Below are positions 9,541-18,440 of a stretch of 57,089 nucleotides of DNA, piece by piece. The position numbers and the translations under genes were made by a program. The notes beneath the pieces are model-generated. The model was not told the origin of the DNA. It worked only from the letters and a program-made list of their open reading frames with translations, and did no database searches. Source of the stretch: Gammaproteobacteria bacterium (lineage in GTDB: Bacteria > Pseudomonadota > Gammaproteobacteria > S012-40). Every line of letters starts with the position of its first letter. Position 1 is the stretch's first letter. Where the stretch lies: contig CAKKRP010000015.1 in the NCBI GenBank assembly GCA_919902765.1, positions 1 to 57,089 of the forward strand, in the 5' to 3' direction.

Positions 9541-10061
9541 AAACTACGCATCGCCACGCGTGTGGAGCGGGTATAAACGCCGCTGGCGACCTGTGCAGAC
9601 ACGGTGATATCGACAAATCCAAGATTGTTAGTTGCAGTGGCGGCGGTCGCGCCATCGTTTTGTTTGTAGGCTAAAGACAACGCGGTGATATTGCGCAATA
9701 AGGTCGCGCTGGCGGCGGGGGTCGTATAAGCTAACGTGATATTGGGTATGCTGGTGGTCAGCGTGACCACATTGCCGTCGTTGTTAGTGAAGGTGATTTG
9801 CGTCGCGCTAAACGGCGTGACTATTTGCGCCGCGCCCGCAGTATAGCGTATTTCCCGCAATTCGCGCGCGATGCGCTCCATGCCGAAACGCAATTGATTG
9901 AGCTCGTCCAAGCTGGCCGCTGTTGTGGTATACGCCGTCAACCCCGAACTAAACACCTGCGCGCCCACGCCCCCCATAATGCCGATAATGACGATGACTA
10001 ACACCAATTCTATCATCGTGTAGCCGGTCACTGCGCGATGTGTGGGTCGATGCGCTGGCAT
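9537..10061 (-). CDS. mshO: MSHA minor pilin MshO
   Basis: A 174-residue type IV prepilin with leader MPAHRPTHRAVTG and processing site G-YTMIEL, followed by the hydrophobic alpha-1 helix. After it comes ELNQLRFGMERIARELREIR, typical of MshO/PulJ-type minor pilins. The C-terminal half is beta-rich. It lies between mshD and mshP, in the usual D-O-P order, with one base between it and mshD and an ATGA overlap with mshP. Confidence 0.88.
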   Translation of the reverse strand: MPAHRPTHRAVTGYTMIELVLVIVIIGIMGGVGAQVFSSGLTAYTTTAASLDELNQLRFGMERIARELREIRYTAGAAQIVTPFSATQITFTNNDGNVVTLTTSIPNITLAYTTPAASATLLRNITALSLAYKQNDGATAATATNNLGFVDITVSAQVASGVYTRSTRVAMRSL

Positions 10062-10062
10062 A

Positions 10063-10512
10063 TCAATAATTCGTCAATAACAATGAGAGATCCGCGATCA
10101 GCGTGCCCTTGGTGACAGCGACGCTGACATTTTTGCAACTCGCCCCCGTGGGACAAGCGGCAAGCGTGGCGTTGGTCACACTGTTTACGGTGAGCGCGCG
10201 CGTAAACCCGGCGGGCACCGCTAAACCGTTGCAACCGGTGGTCGTAATGCTCGCAAAACCGGTAGCGGGATTACGTCGGCGTAGACCTAAAATTTGTTCA
10301 CCACAAGCCTGCGTGGTTTGTTGTGCGACCTGCAAATCGTCGTTGCTAATGATAGAGCTGCCTACGCCTTGAAAAAGGCCTAGCAAGGGCACGGCGGCGA
10401 TGGAGATCAGCACAATCACGATGATTAATTCCACCAAGCTAAAACCGCGCGCGGCGTTTAGACCTTGGTCAATATCAAATCGGCGGTGATGGGGCTGATG
10501 GTCAAGTTCCAT
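10063..10512 (-). CDS. mshD: MSHA minor pilin MshD
   Basis: A type IV prepilin with processing site G-FSLVEL and a hydrophobic N-terminal helix, then a C-rich globular part (paired Cys around the CPTGASC segment). The only ordinary start codon in frame is the ATG at 10512, which gives a long leader of about 23 residues and makes the gene overlap the 3' end of mshC by 55 bases. A shorter leader would need a rare start such as ATT. Position after mshC and before mshO fits MshD. Confidence 0.84.
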   Translation of the reverse strand: MELDHQPHHRRFDIDQGLNAARGFSLVELIIVIVLISIAAVPLLGLFQGVGSSIISNDDLQVAQQTTQACGEQILGLRRRNPATGFASITTTGCNGLAVPAGFTRALTVNSVTNATLAACPTGASCKNVSVAVTKGTLIADLSLLLTNY

Positions 10513-10958
10513 GTTACGGTTCCAATGGTCAGGCTGATTACCTGCGATGTGCCCAGCACGGCATGTGTGGCGGCGTCACGCGGGCGGCCTAAGCTATCAA
10601 TTTCAAGATTCGTACCGGATAAGCTGACGTTATCTTGTAAAGTCACGTTAAACGCTTGATTCGCAGCAGGGTCGCGCACCGGGATCGCGTTGCACGGCGC
10701 TGTGGTAGTTGCAATCACACACTGTACATTATACCCGGTAGCGGTCACATTCATGCGCAAGGGCACGCCCCAAGTCATCGCCAAGCCCTGCATATGGCGT
10801 ATTTGATTGACTAGCTGGTCAGCCTGAAATGATACGGTCTGTTCGCCGGTAGAACCAAAGCGCACCGTGACGACGACGGATAGCGCGGAGATGATGACGA
10901 TGACCATCACCAGTTCTAGTAGTGTGAATCCTTGTGTTTTTAGTGCATGTGTTTGCAT
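10458..10958 (-). CDS. mshC: MSHA minor pilin MshC
   Basis: A 166-residue type IV prepilin: short basic leader MQTHALKTQG, cleavage before FTLLELVMVIVIIS, then a GspH/FimT-like globular domain with two Cys flanking CVIATTTAPC. The beta-rich C-terminal half and the position after the major pilin gene match MshC. A strong intrinsic terminator lies between mshA and this gene, so it is probably transcribed at a lower level than mshA by read-through. Confidence 0.86.
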   Translation of the reverse strand: MQTHALKTQGFTLLELVMVIVIISALSVVVTVRFGSTGEQTVSFQADQLVNQIRHMQGLAMTWGVPLRMNVTATGYNVQCVIATTTAPCNAIPVRDPAANQAFNVTLQDNVSLSGTNLEIDSLGRPRDAATHAVLGTSQVISLTIGTVTWNLTISPITADLILTKV

Positions 10959-10963
10959 AAGGT

Positions 10964-11002
10964 TTTTATAAAAAGCGAGGGCGGTTCGTTTGATCCGCCC
11001 TC
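10964..11002 (-). terminator. intrinsic terminator downstream of mshA
   Basis: On the minus strand there is a perfect 8-bp GC-rich stem, GAGGGCGG / CCGCCCTC, with a 10-base loop, followed by GCTTTTTATAAAAA. It sits 40 bases after the mshA stop and before mshC. In pilus operons a leaky terminator here would give high pilin and low minor-pilin transcript levels; that consequence is inference. Confidence 0.88.
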
Positions 11003-11041
11003 AGGAATACTATTACATTGAACTAAGAAAACTCATGGATG

Positions 11042-11410
11042 TTACGGTAAATCTTTTACGCATAGTACTGTGTCAGTAATTGTGGCTGTCGCTCCGGTGC
11101 AATTAGAGCCGGTAAAAGTGTAGGCAACAGGGGTGGGTACGCCGTTTATGGTAACTTGATAGCCAACTACACCATTTGCAGAGGCACCTTGTACGTTATT
11201 CAATAATTCAGTAAAGTTCGGAGCTCGCTTCAATTGCCCCGTGCTAATTGTTAGTGCAGATTTTACAGCTGAAAGCGATGCTTTTTTGGCTGCATCAGTC
11301 GCATCCGTACTCAAATCCACAAACTTCGGCACCGCGATGGCCGCCAAGATGCCCAGCACCACGATGACCATGACCAATTCAATCAACGTGAAACCACTTT
11401 GCTTACGCAT
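11042..11410 (-). CDS. mshA: MSHA major pilin MshA
   Basis: A 122-residue type IVa prepilin with a six-residue leader (MRKQSG) and processing before [24 protein letters not shown], including the expected Glu5. The body carries [16 protein letters not shown] and a C-terminal disulfide candidate (SNC...VLC). It is short for MshA (commonly about 150-175 residues). The start has an excellent Shine-Dalgarno, GAGGAG eight bases upstream. It is flanked upstream by a 234-base intergenic region and downstream by a strong terminator, consistent with separate, high expression. There is only one pilin of this type here; no mshB-like second copy was seen. Confidence 0.92.
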   Translation of the reverse strand: MRKQSGFTLIELVMVIVVLGILAAIAVPKFVDLSTDATDAAKKASLSAVKSALTISTGQLKRAPNFTELLNNVQGASANGVVGYQVTINGVPTPVAYTFTGSNCTGATATITDTVLCVKDLP

Positions 11411-11594
11411 TCAATTCGCTCCTCGGGATCTTGCCCGTATGCCGCGACGGAAGGGTGCGGCTGCATGCCTAGGTTTTCGGACTGTGATGGGGTTCTCTTT
11501 AACCCTAAATGTGCGGAGTATTTCACACTTGCAATGTGATGTTGCTTAGCGTGGCGGAAGTAAATTATTGATTGTATTGGAGCATCGATGTTTC

Positions 11595-11624
11595 GTAGTG
11601 GCAGGCCCCCGTGCCTGCCACTAC
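11595..11624. repeat. perfect 12-bp inverted repeat (REP-like hairpin) between mshG and mshA
   Basis: GTAGTGGCAGGC and its exact complement GCCTGCCACTAC are separated by six bases (CCCCGT). Neither strand has a T-run after it, so it is not a standard terminator. Its form resembles dispersed intergenic REP-type palindromes; I saw no second copy in this window. It could limit read-through from mshEG or protect an RNA end. Confidence 0.75.
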
Positions 11625-11644
11625 TAATGATTCTAATGATTACC

Positions 11645-12874
11645 TCACCCACGTCCCTGCGCCGCATTGACCATGCCCCACAAGGGCAGAAAAATACCCA
11701 TCATCAAGATCATCACAAAAATGCCTATAACAACCAACAATATAGGCTCTATGCTGGCGCCCAGGGCCTTTAAAGACTGATCCATTTCGCTGCCGTAATA
11801 TTCGGACACTTCGCCTATCAATTGTTCGAACTGACCGGTTTGTTCACCGACGGTGATCATTTGTATAACCAATGGCGGAAATAAGCCGGTGTTTTTTATG
11901 CCCTGAGAGAGTGATTTTCCGCTCTCGATTTCATTTTTCATCAGCATTAATTTTTCAGAAATATACGCGTTGTCTACCGTGCGCGCGACGATGTTCAGAC
12001 CGCTGCTCATGGGGACGCCCGCACCTATGGTCAAGGCGAAGGCCTTAGAAAAACGCGCCAACGCGCCGTGCATAAAAATGTTGCCTATAATGGGCAATTT
12101 TAATTTTTTCTCATCCCACCAACGCATCCCTTTGGGCGTGTTAATGAAATTATGCATCCATTTATAACCCACGTAGAGCAGCAGTCCCCACAACCACCAA
12201 TAGGCCTTGCTCAACCGTGATGTCTCGATCAAGATGCGTGTGGCCAGCGGTAATTTGGCGTTAAACTTCGCGAACATGCCTGCAAACGCCGGGATCACAA
12301 AGATATTGACGATAATAAAGGCCACAAACACCATCGCCAATACCGTGACCGGATAACGCACCGCGCTGGCGATGCGTTCGCGGATTTCTTTTTCCTGTTG
12401 CAAATAACTGCCTAGGGCTGCGAATACCTCCGGTAATTTACCGGTGGTTTCACCGACTTCGACGAGATTGGTGTAGATCGTAGTAAATGTTTTGCCTTGG
12501 GACTTTATCGCTTGACTAAGCGTCTTTCCGGCTTGCAATTGGGCATGTATATCTTTTAATACTATGCCAAATTGCGGGTTGGAAATAGAGGAATAAAGGC
12601 TCGTCAAGGCGTCGTTGAGTGGCACGCCGGCGCGCATCATAGTGCGCATCTGGCGCGTGAAAAACATCAAATCGGTCAGCGACACGCGTTTTTTTGTCAA
12701 ATCGAAAGAAATGTTTCCGAAGGACTGTGGCGAGTTTTTTTGTTCTTGTATGCCTATGGGAATGATGCCTTGGCGCATCAAGCGATCAGCCGCGTCGCCA
12801 AGGTTTTCCGCATCTATGTTGCCGCGCACGGCGCTGCCGTTGCGCGCACGTCCTGAATAGGAAAATTGTGTCAT
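11645..12874 (-). CDS. mshG: MSHA inner-membrane platform protein MshG (GspF/PilC family)
   Basis: A 409-residue polytopic platform protein with two T2SSF domains (roughly residues 70-195 and 275-395). Family blocks visible include FFTRQMRTMMRAGVPL in the first domain and FSKAFALTIGAGVPM in the second; three hydrophobic segments lie near 170-195, 220-240 and 375-400. It converts motor ATPase motion into pilin assembly. It lies one base after mshE, so the two are co-transcribed. Confidence 0.94.
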   Translation of the reverse strand: MTQFSYSGRARNGSAVRGNIDAENLGDAADRLMRQGIIPIGIQEQKNSPQSFGNISFDLTKKRVSLTDLMFFTRQMRTMMRAGVPLNDALTSLYSSISNPQFGIVLKDIHAQLQAGKTLSQAIKSQGKTFTTIYTNLVEVGETTGKLPEVFAALGSYLQQEKEIRERIASAVRYPVTVLAMVFVAFIIVNIFVIPAFAGMFAKFNAKLPLATRILIETSRLSKAYWWLWGLLLYVGYKWMHNFINTPKGMRWWDEKKLKLPIIGNIFMHGALARFSKAFALTIGAGVPMSSGLNIVARTVDNAYISEKLMLMKNEIESGKSLSQGIKNTGLFPPLVIQMITVGEQTGQFEQLIGEVSEYYGSEMDQSLKALGASIEPILLVVIGIFVMILMMGIFLPLWGMVNAAQGRG

Positions 12875-12875
12875 A

Positions 12876-14576
12876 TTAGTCCATACCGTAACTGACGCGT
12901 AACACTTCTTCTATGCTTGTGACCCCTTGTTGCGCAAGGGCAAAGGCGCTCATTTTGAGCGTGACGAAGCCATTTTGACGACGCGCCGCGATTGCGAAGT
13001 CGTTGTGTCCCGAGCGTTGCAGCGTGCGCGCCAATTCGGAATTCATTTCCATTAATTCATAAATGCCTACGCGCCCGCGATAACCCATGCCATGACACTG
13101 TTTGCATCCCGCTCCGATTTTAAAACTAATATCCGTGACATGCGGGCCGAATTGCGATTTGAGCAGTTGCAAGGTGTCGTGATCCAGCGTTTGCGGGGTG
13201 GCGCAGTGTTCACACAGGCGGCGCACCAGACGTTGGGCGACCACGCCGCGCAGCGTCGCGGCGATCAAGTAAGGTTCGGCCCCCATGTCGATTAGGCGCA
13301 ACGGTGTGTTCACGGCGTCATTGGTATGTAAGCTGGAAAGCACTAGGTGACCGGTCATCGCGGCGCGCAGGGCGATCGCGGCGGTTTCTTGATCGCGTAT
13401 CTCGCCGACTAACAAAATATCCGGGTCTTGGCGCAAAAAGGAGCGCAATACGCTGGCGAAATCGAGACCGATTTTGGCATTGATTTGTACTTGATTGATG
13501 CCCGGTAAACGATATTCTACCGGGTCTTCGACGGTCAATATTTTGCGTTGCGGGTCGTTTATTTCGCGTAACGCGCCATACAGCGTCGTGGTTTTTCCGC
13601 TACCGGTGGGTCCGGTGACCAAGATGACGCCGTGCGGGCTGTGTATCAGTTGACGGAATTGCTGTAACAAGGCCTGCGGCATGCCGCTTTGCTCGAGATT
13701 TAGCGAATCGCGCGCCTGCACGAGCAAGCGCATCACCACGGATTCGTAGTGATTTTGCGTGGGGATGGTGGAAATACGCACGTCAATGCGTTGGCCGCGA
13801 ATTTCGATATTAAACCGGCCGTCTTGGGGGAGCCGTTTTTCAGATATATCGAGTTGGGCTAATAATTTTAAACGCGATATCAACGGTTGCGCGACGCGTT
13901 TGTCGGCGGTGGTGTAGGTGCGCAAGATGCCGTCTTGACGCAGGCGTATCGCAAGTTTTTTTTCGTCGGGCTCGATATGGATATCCGATGCGCCGGAGCC
14001 CACGGCGTGCTCGAACAGGGCGTTCAAAAAGCGCACCACCGGCGCGTCGTTAGTGCTTTCATTGAGGATCGCCGAGTCATTGACCTCCGGCGTTGCGACC
14101 TCGATTTCGGCCGCAATGTTGCCGACATCGGTGTGTTGTTGAAATACCCTGTCGATGATTTCTAATACGTCTTCTTCTTTGGCGACGACGGGCTTTACTG
14201 TTTTTTGAGCCAAGCGCGCGATTTCATCGTAGGCGAATATGTCGGTCGGGTCGGCCATGCCGATGACTAATTCTTGAGTGGATTCCGCGAGCGCGACGAC
14301 TTGATAACGGCGGCAATATAATTCCGGTATGCGTTTTACAATGGCGGGATTGACTTCATATTTACGCAAATCGATGAACGGGATGGCGAGTTGGTGCGAC
14401 AAAAAAGTCGCCAATTGTGTGCTGCTGATATAGCCGCTGGCAACCAATTCGCGGCCTAATTTACGTCCGGTCGCCTTTTGGTTTTTGAGGGCCGCGTCGA
14501 GTTGCTCCGGCGTGATGATCTTTTCCGCCAGTAATAAATCGCCTAAACGCAGTTTTTTGGGTAGTACCGCCGCCAT
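12876..14576 (-). CDS. mshE: MSHA extension ATPase MshE with tandem c-di-GMP-binding MshEN motifs
   Basis: A 566-residue GspE/PilB-type hexameric ATPase that powers pilus extension. The N-terminus has two tandem 24-residue MshEN motifs, about residues 10-33 (RLGDLL...LKNQ) and 39-62 (KLGREL...LSHQ), the pattern known to bind c-di-GMP with high affinity. The C-terminal motor has Walker A GPTGSGKTT, Walker B ILLVGEIRD and a CxxC...CxxC zinc site (CEHC, CKQC). It opens the msh unit here, 66 bases after the ptsP stop. Pilus extension is therefore probably controlled by c-di-GMP. Confidence 0.95.
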   Translation of the reverse strand: MAAVLPKKLRLGDLLLAEKIITPEQLDAALKNQKATGRKLGRELVASGYISSTQLATFLSHQLAIPFIDLRKYEVNPAIVKRIPELYCRRYQVVALAESTQELVIGMADPTDIFAYDEIARLAQKTVKPVVAKEEDVLEIIDRVFQQHTDVGNIAAEIEVATPEVNDSAILNESTNDAPVVRFLNALFEHAVGSGASDIHIEPDEKKLAIRLRQDGILRTYTTADKRVAQPLISRLKLLAQLDISEKRLPQDGRFNIEIRGQRIDVRISTIPTQNHYESVVMRLLVQARDSLNLEQSGMPQALLQQFRQLIHSPHGVILVTGPTGSGKTTTLYGALREINDPQRKILTVEDPVEYRLPGINQVQINAKIGLDFASVLRSFLRQDPDILLVGEIRDQETAAIALRAAMTGHLVLSSLHTNDAVNTPLRLIDMGAEPYLIAATLRGVVAQRLVRRLCEHCATPQTLDHDTLQLLKSQFGPHVTDISFKIGAGCKQCHGMGYRGRVGIYELMEMNSELARTLQRSGHNDFAIAARRQNGFVTLKMSAFALAQQGVTSIEEVLRVSYGMD

Positions 14577-14642
14577 GGTTTATACGCAGTTCGCCGCATC
14601 GAATACCTTGAGTAGCGGCACATTGGCGTGGTTCTTAAGCGG

Positions 14643-16913
14643 TTATTTGCCGGCGCGAATTAAGCTGCCTAAGCCGGCGTTTTCTAACGCGGCATTCAAG
14701 TGGCGACGGACTAAATCCGCGCTGTCCATGCGCAACACCTCCTCCAATAATCGCTGCGTATGATCACGGCTAAAATTGCGGATAACCCATTTGACACGCG
14801 GGATGTTGACGGCGTTCATGCTCAGGCTATCCAGGCCCATCGCGATGAGCAATAGGACGGCGGCAGGGTCACTGGCCATTTCTCCGCAAATACTGACCGG
14901 CTTGTTGAGCGCGTGGGCACCCTCGACGACATCGTTGACCGCCTTTATCACCGCAGGATGTAGGCAATCATAGAGCGCGGCGACGCGTCGATTGTTGCGA
15001 TCCACCGCCAATAGATACTGTACTAAGTCGTTCGTGCCGATGGAGATGAAATCGCAACGCCGCGCGATTTGTTTAATTTGGTATACGGCGGAAGGGACTT
15101 CTATCATCACGCCTACGCGCGGCATTTCTAATACTGTTTGTTGTTCTTCCAGCATTTCGTGATGCACGCGGCGTATTAAACGTTGCGCCTCCACGACCTC
15201 TTCGACGGTGGTGATCATCGGCAATAAGATATTTAAATTATTCAAACCTTCCGCCGCGCGCAGCATGGCGCGTATCTGCACCAAAAATATGTCCGGTTGA
15301 TCCAGGCTGATGCGGATGCCGCGCCAGCCGAGGAAGGGATTAGCCTCGCTGATGGGGAAATAGGGCAGAGTCTTGTCGCCGCCGATATCCAAGGTGCGCA
15401 AATACACAGGTTTGGGGGCGAATTCTTCCAACACCTTGCGATAGACCTGTGCCTGTTCGTGTTCGCCGGGGAAACGGTCGCGCACCATATACGGAATTTC
15501 GGTGCGGTACAGGCCTACGCCTTCAGCGCCATGCCCCAATGACGAACGCACATCCGCTAGCAATCCGGTGTTGGCGTACATCGGTAGGCGATAGCCATCC
15601 AGCGTCACGGCGGGTTGATCTTTTAGGTTGACGAGATCGGCGGTGAGCGAGCTCTCTTCTTTGCGCAGGCGTTTGTATTCGCGCAACAGGGCGGCGGACG
15701 GACGCACAAACAGATTGCCCTGAAACCCATCGACGACGATTTCGACATCGTTGAGGTCGCCGGTGGGCAGGTCGTCCACGCCCATGACCGCCGGTATGCC
15801 CATGGCGCGGGCCAGGATAGAGACATGCGACGAACCGGAACCGCGCGCCGAAATGACCGCGATGAGGTGGCTGTTGGGCACCTCCATCATCATCGATGGG
15901 CTTAACTCCTCGCTGATCAAGATAGTTTGTTGCGGGTAGGTGCGTACCGCCGTTTCTTTGGTCTGCAATCGACTAAGGATGCGCAGGCCTAAATCGCGTA
16001 TATCTTGGGCACGTTCGCGTAGGTAGCTGTCTTCCATCCCGGCAAACACGCGCGCATGTTCATGGATGGTCTCACGCAGGGCCCCAGGGGCCCAATTGCC
16101 GCGTCGAATTTTCTGTACCGTTTGTTTAATGAGGCTATCGCTCTCCAACATGAGCTGATAGGCGTCGAAAATGGCGCGATCTTCTGCAGGCAGATGTTGT
16201 AACTCACTGCGTAACTGCGTCATCTCAGCGCGCACTTGGGTCACGGCCGTTTCAAAGGCCTGAACTTCGGCGTCGGTGTCGGTGACATTGCGGTTGGGCA
16301 CGGCATCCAAGTTGGCACCGGCGTAGACCACCACGCCTATACCGATGGCAACCCCAGGCGCGCCCGCCAAGCCGCGAAAGGGTTTATCGCCACCGGCAAG
16401 GCGTTTGCGCTGGCCGACGTTCTGCATACGGCCACTGGCCTGGGCATGGGCAATCGCGCCGGACAATTGCGCGGCCAGGGTCAACAATAACGTGACTTCT
16501 TCTTCTGCGTAGCGCCTGCGGCGTCGGTCTTGTACCACCAATGCACCCATGGTTTGGCCGTGGTTGATGATAGGGATGCCTAAAAAGCTGCTGTATTGCT
16601 CTTCGCCGGTTTCCGGGAAATATTTATAACGCGGGTGTTCCGGGGCGTTGTCGAGATTAATGGGTTCGGCGCGCTCGCAGACCAAGCCCACTAAGCCTTC
16701 AAAGCGCGCCAGGCGCACTTTGCCTACGGCCTCGGGCAGCAAGCCGTCGGTCGCCATCAACACGCGTTCTTCGTTTAACGGGTCGGTCAGATAAACCGAA
16801 CAGACATCGGTGTGGATGGTCTGTTTGACACGTTTAACGATAATGCTCAACGTCTCATCAAGGTTCTGAGCCGCCGAGACTTCGGTAATGAGCCTGCGTA
16901 GGGTGTTCAGCAC
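14643..16913 (-). CDS. ptsP: PTS enzyme I-Ntr, PEP-protein phosphotransferase PtsP
   Basis: A 756-residue cytoplasmic enzyme starting with GTG and the typical MLNTLRR opening. Domains: GAF (about 15-155), PEP-utiliser N-terminal domain (about 180-300), phosphohistidine swivel domain with the active His in GSSHVSILAR, and the PEP-binding barrel with the catalytic Cys in ICGEMASDP. It phosphorylates the NPr/EIIA-Ntr branch that links nitrogen status to potassium and stress control. A good Shine-Dalgarno (AGGAAAA) precedes the GTG. The rppH-ptsP arrangement matches Pseudomonas-type genomes. Confidence 0.97.
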   Translation of the reverse strand: MLNTLRRLITEVSAAQNLDETLSIIVKRVKQTIHTDVCSVYLTDPLNEERVLMATDGLLPEAVGKVRLARFEGLVGLVCERAEPINLDNAPEHPRYKYFPETGEEQYSSFLGIPIINHGQTMGALVVQDRRRRRYAEEEVTLLLTLAAQLSGAIAHAQASGRMQNVGQRKRLAGGDKPFRGLAGAPGVAIGIGVVVYAGANLDAVPNRNVTDTDAEVQAFETAVTQVRAEMTQLRSELQHLPAEDRAIFDAYQLMLESDSLIKQTVQKIRRGNWAPGALRETIHEHARVFAGMEDSYLRERAQDIRDLGLRILSRLQTKETAVRTYPQQTILISEELSPSMMMEVPNSHLIAVISARGSGSSHVSILARAMGIPAVMGVDDLPTGDLNDVEIVVDGFQGNLFVRPSAALLREYKRLRKEESSLTADLVNLKDQPAVTLDGYRLPMYANTGLLADVRSSLGHGAEGVGLYRTEIPYMVRDRFPGEHEQAQVYRKVLEEFAPKPVYLRTLDIGGDKTLPYFPISEANPFLGWRGIRISLDQPDIFLVQIRAMLRAAEGLNNLNILLPMITTVEEVVEAQRLIRRVHHEMLEEQQTVLEMPRVGVMIEVPSAVYQIKQIARRCDFISIGTNDLVQYLLAVDRNNRRVAALYDCLHPAVIKAVNDVVEGAHALNKPVSICGEMASDPAAVLLLIAMGLDSLSMNAVNIPRVKWVIRNFSRDHTQRLLEEVLRMDSADLVRRHLNAALENAGLGSLIRAGK

Positions 16914-17099
16914 GGCATTTTCCTAAACGATCCCTCTCTAAGTATCGGTCCAAACGGTATATTAAAACGGAACACACCGGCATTTTGCAGCCAATACTTG
17001 GAGTTAGGCCACCGCAATATAAAAAAGATGGAAAATTCAGCAACCTATCCCGCGCCAGGTGAGTGAGCTTAGGCCCTAGAAAGGCGCGCTACCTGGCGG

Positions 17100-17606
17100 T
17101 TATGCGCCGCCTACGTCCTCGAGGCCGGTAATCCTGGCCAATACCAGCGGTGCCAATTCAGTCAATGCACGCTGGTATACGCCGCGTTTAAAGGCGACGA
17201 CCTGATGCAATGGCGTCCAGTAGTCTACCCATTGCCAGTGATCAAACTCCGGGGTATCAAACAAATCCAAACGTATATGGCTTTCTTCCCCAACAAAATT
17301 TAGCAAAAACCACACCTGTTTTTGCCCTATGCACACCGGTTTGCGGTCATGGCGCACCAAGTTTTTGGGCAAACGATAACGCAACCAGCCCTGGGTATAC
17401 CCCATAATCCGCACATGATGGGAGGTCAACCCCAATTCTTCGTGCAGCTCACGGAACAGGGCTTGATGGGGGGTTTCATTGTGCTTGATACCCCCTTGCG
17501 GGAATTGCCAGGCCTCCTGACCGCAACGCCGTGCCCATAGCACTTGCCCGCAGGCATTGCTCAAGATGATACCGACATTTAATCTAAACCCATCCGCGTC
17601 TATCAC
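17100..17606 (-). CDS. rppH: RNA pyrophosphohydrolase RppH
   Basis: A Nudix hydrolase that removes pyrophosphate from mRNA 5' ends to trigger decay. The Nudix box is [21 protein letters not shown] choose the GTG at 17606 rather than the ORF-track start at 17666: it gives the family N-terminus ([15 protein letters not shown]), has GAGAAGG nine bases upstream, and yields 168 residues, normal for RppH. The 20 extra residues of the longer ORF do not look like this family. It precedes ptsP on the same strand. Confidence 0.95.
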   Translation of the reverse strand: MIDADGFRLNVGIILSNACGQVLWARRCGQEAWQFPQGGIKHNETPHQALFRELHEELGLTSHHVRIMGYTQGWLRYRLPKNLVRHDRKPVCIGQKQVWFLLNFVGEESHIRLDLFDTPEFDHWQWVDYWTPLHQVVAFKRGVYQRALTELAPLVLARITGLEDVGGA

Positions 17607-17769
17607 GGGGCAACGCCTTCTCAGCGTAACGTGTCCACAAGGGTACTCTTTGCTAATTCTGTACAAAAAATTGATTTATGGCAACGGCGCATGAGCGATT
17701 TCTTACTTTTTTGTTGAATAAGCTGAGTATTTATATTACATTTCGTTAATAAAATGAAGGATGTAGGTT

Positions 17770-18426
17770 GTGGCTCTGGCAATATTCGACCTTGATAATA
17801 CCCTCCTGGGAGGGGACAGTGACTATTTATGGGGGCAATACCTTGTTGAGTTAGGTGTTGTTGATGGGGTTTTCTATGCGCGTGAGAACCAGCGCTACTA
17901 TGACGCCTACAAAGCCGGCACACTGGACATCCAGCACTTTTTAGAATTCGCCTTGCGGCCTTTGGTGGGCGTGCCGCAAGAGCAGTTGTATACTTGGCGC
18001 AAGCGTTATCTCGATCAAAAAATCCGCCCTATCATGCTCCCCAAGGCGTTGGCGTTGTTAGACCGTCACCGGCAGGCGGGTGATATACTGCTGATTATCA
18101 CCGCCACCAATCGTTTTGTGACCCAACCCATCGCGGAATGGTTGGGGGTAGAACACCTCATCGCTACAGATCCGGAATTAGTCGATGGGTTTTATACGGG
18201 TAAGGTCGCGGGCATTCCGTGTTTTCGCGAGGGGAAGGTATTGCGCTTGCAGGAGTGGTTGCAAGGGCGGGCGATGTCGCTGGAGAAAAGCTGGTTTTAC
18301 AGCGACTCCCACAATGATTTGCCTTTATTATTGAAAGTAGCGAACCCAGTGGCGGTCGATCCCGACGATGAATTGCGGCGCTATGCTGAACATCAACGTT
18401 GGCCGGTGATCAGTCTGCGGAATTGA
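17770..18426 (+). CDS. HAD-IB family phosphatase (SerB-like)
   Basis: A 218-residue haloacid-dehalogenase hydrolase. Motif I is FDLDNTLL (residues 6-13), motif II the IITAT segment near 114, and motif III/IV SDSHNDLPLL near 187. The small helical cap falls in subfamily IB, with phosphoserine-phosphatase-like enzymes. It is divergent from rppH-ptsP, as in Pseudomonas, where I recall that the neighbouring HAD protein was reported as a histidinol-phosphatase; that substrate is possible here but not shown by sequence. Start is GTG. Confidence 0.88.
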   Translation: MALAIFDLDNTLLGGDSDYLWGQYLVELGVVDGVFYARENQRYYDAYKAGTLDIQHFLEFALRPLVGVPQEQLYTWRKRYLDQKIRPIMLPKALALLDRHRQAGDILLIITATNRFVTQPIAEWLGVEHLIATDPELVDGFYTGKVAGIPCFREGKVLRLQEWLQGRAMSLEKSWFYSDSHNDLPLLLKVANPVAVDPDDELRRYAEHQRWPVISLRN

Positions 18427-18440
18427 AGGACGTTTTTTTA

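Noticed and set aside
11595-11624. Sigma54 promoter for mshA at the TGGCAGG...TGCC sequence
   Set aside because: The GG-GC spacing does not fit -24/-12; the bases are explained by the palindrome.
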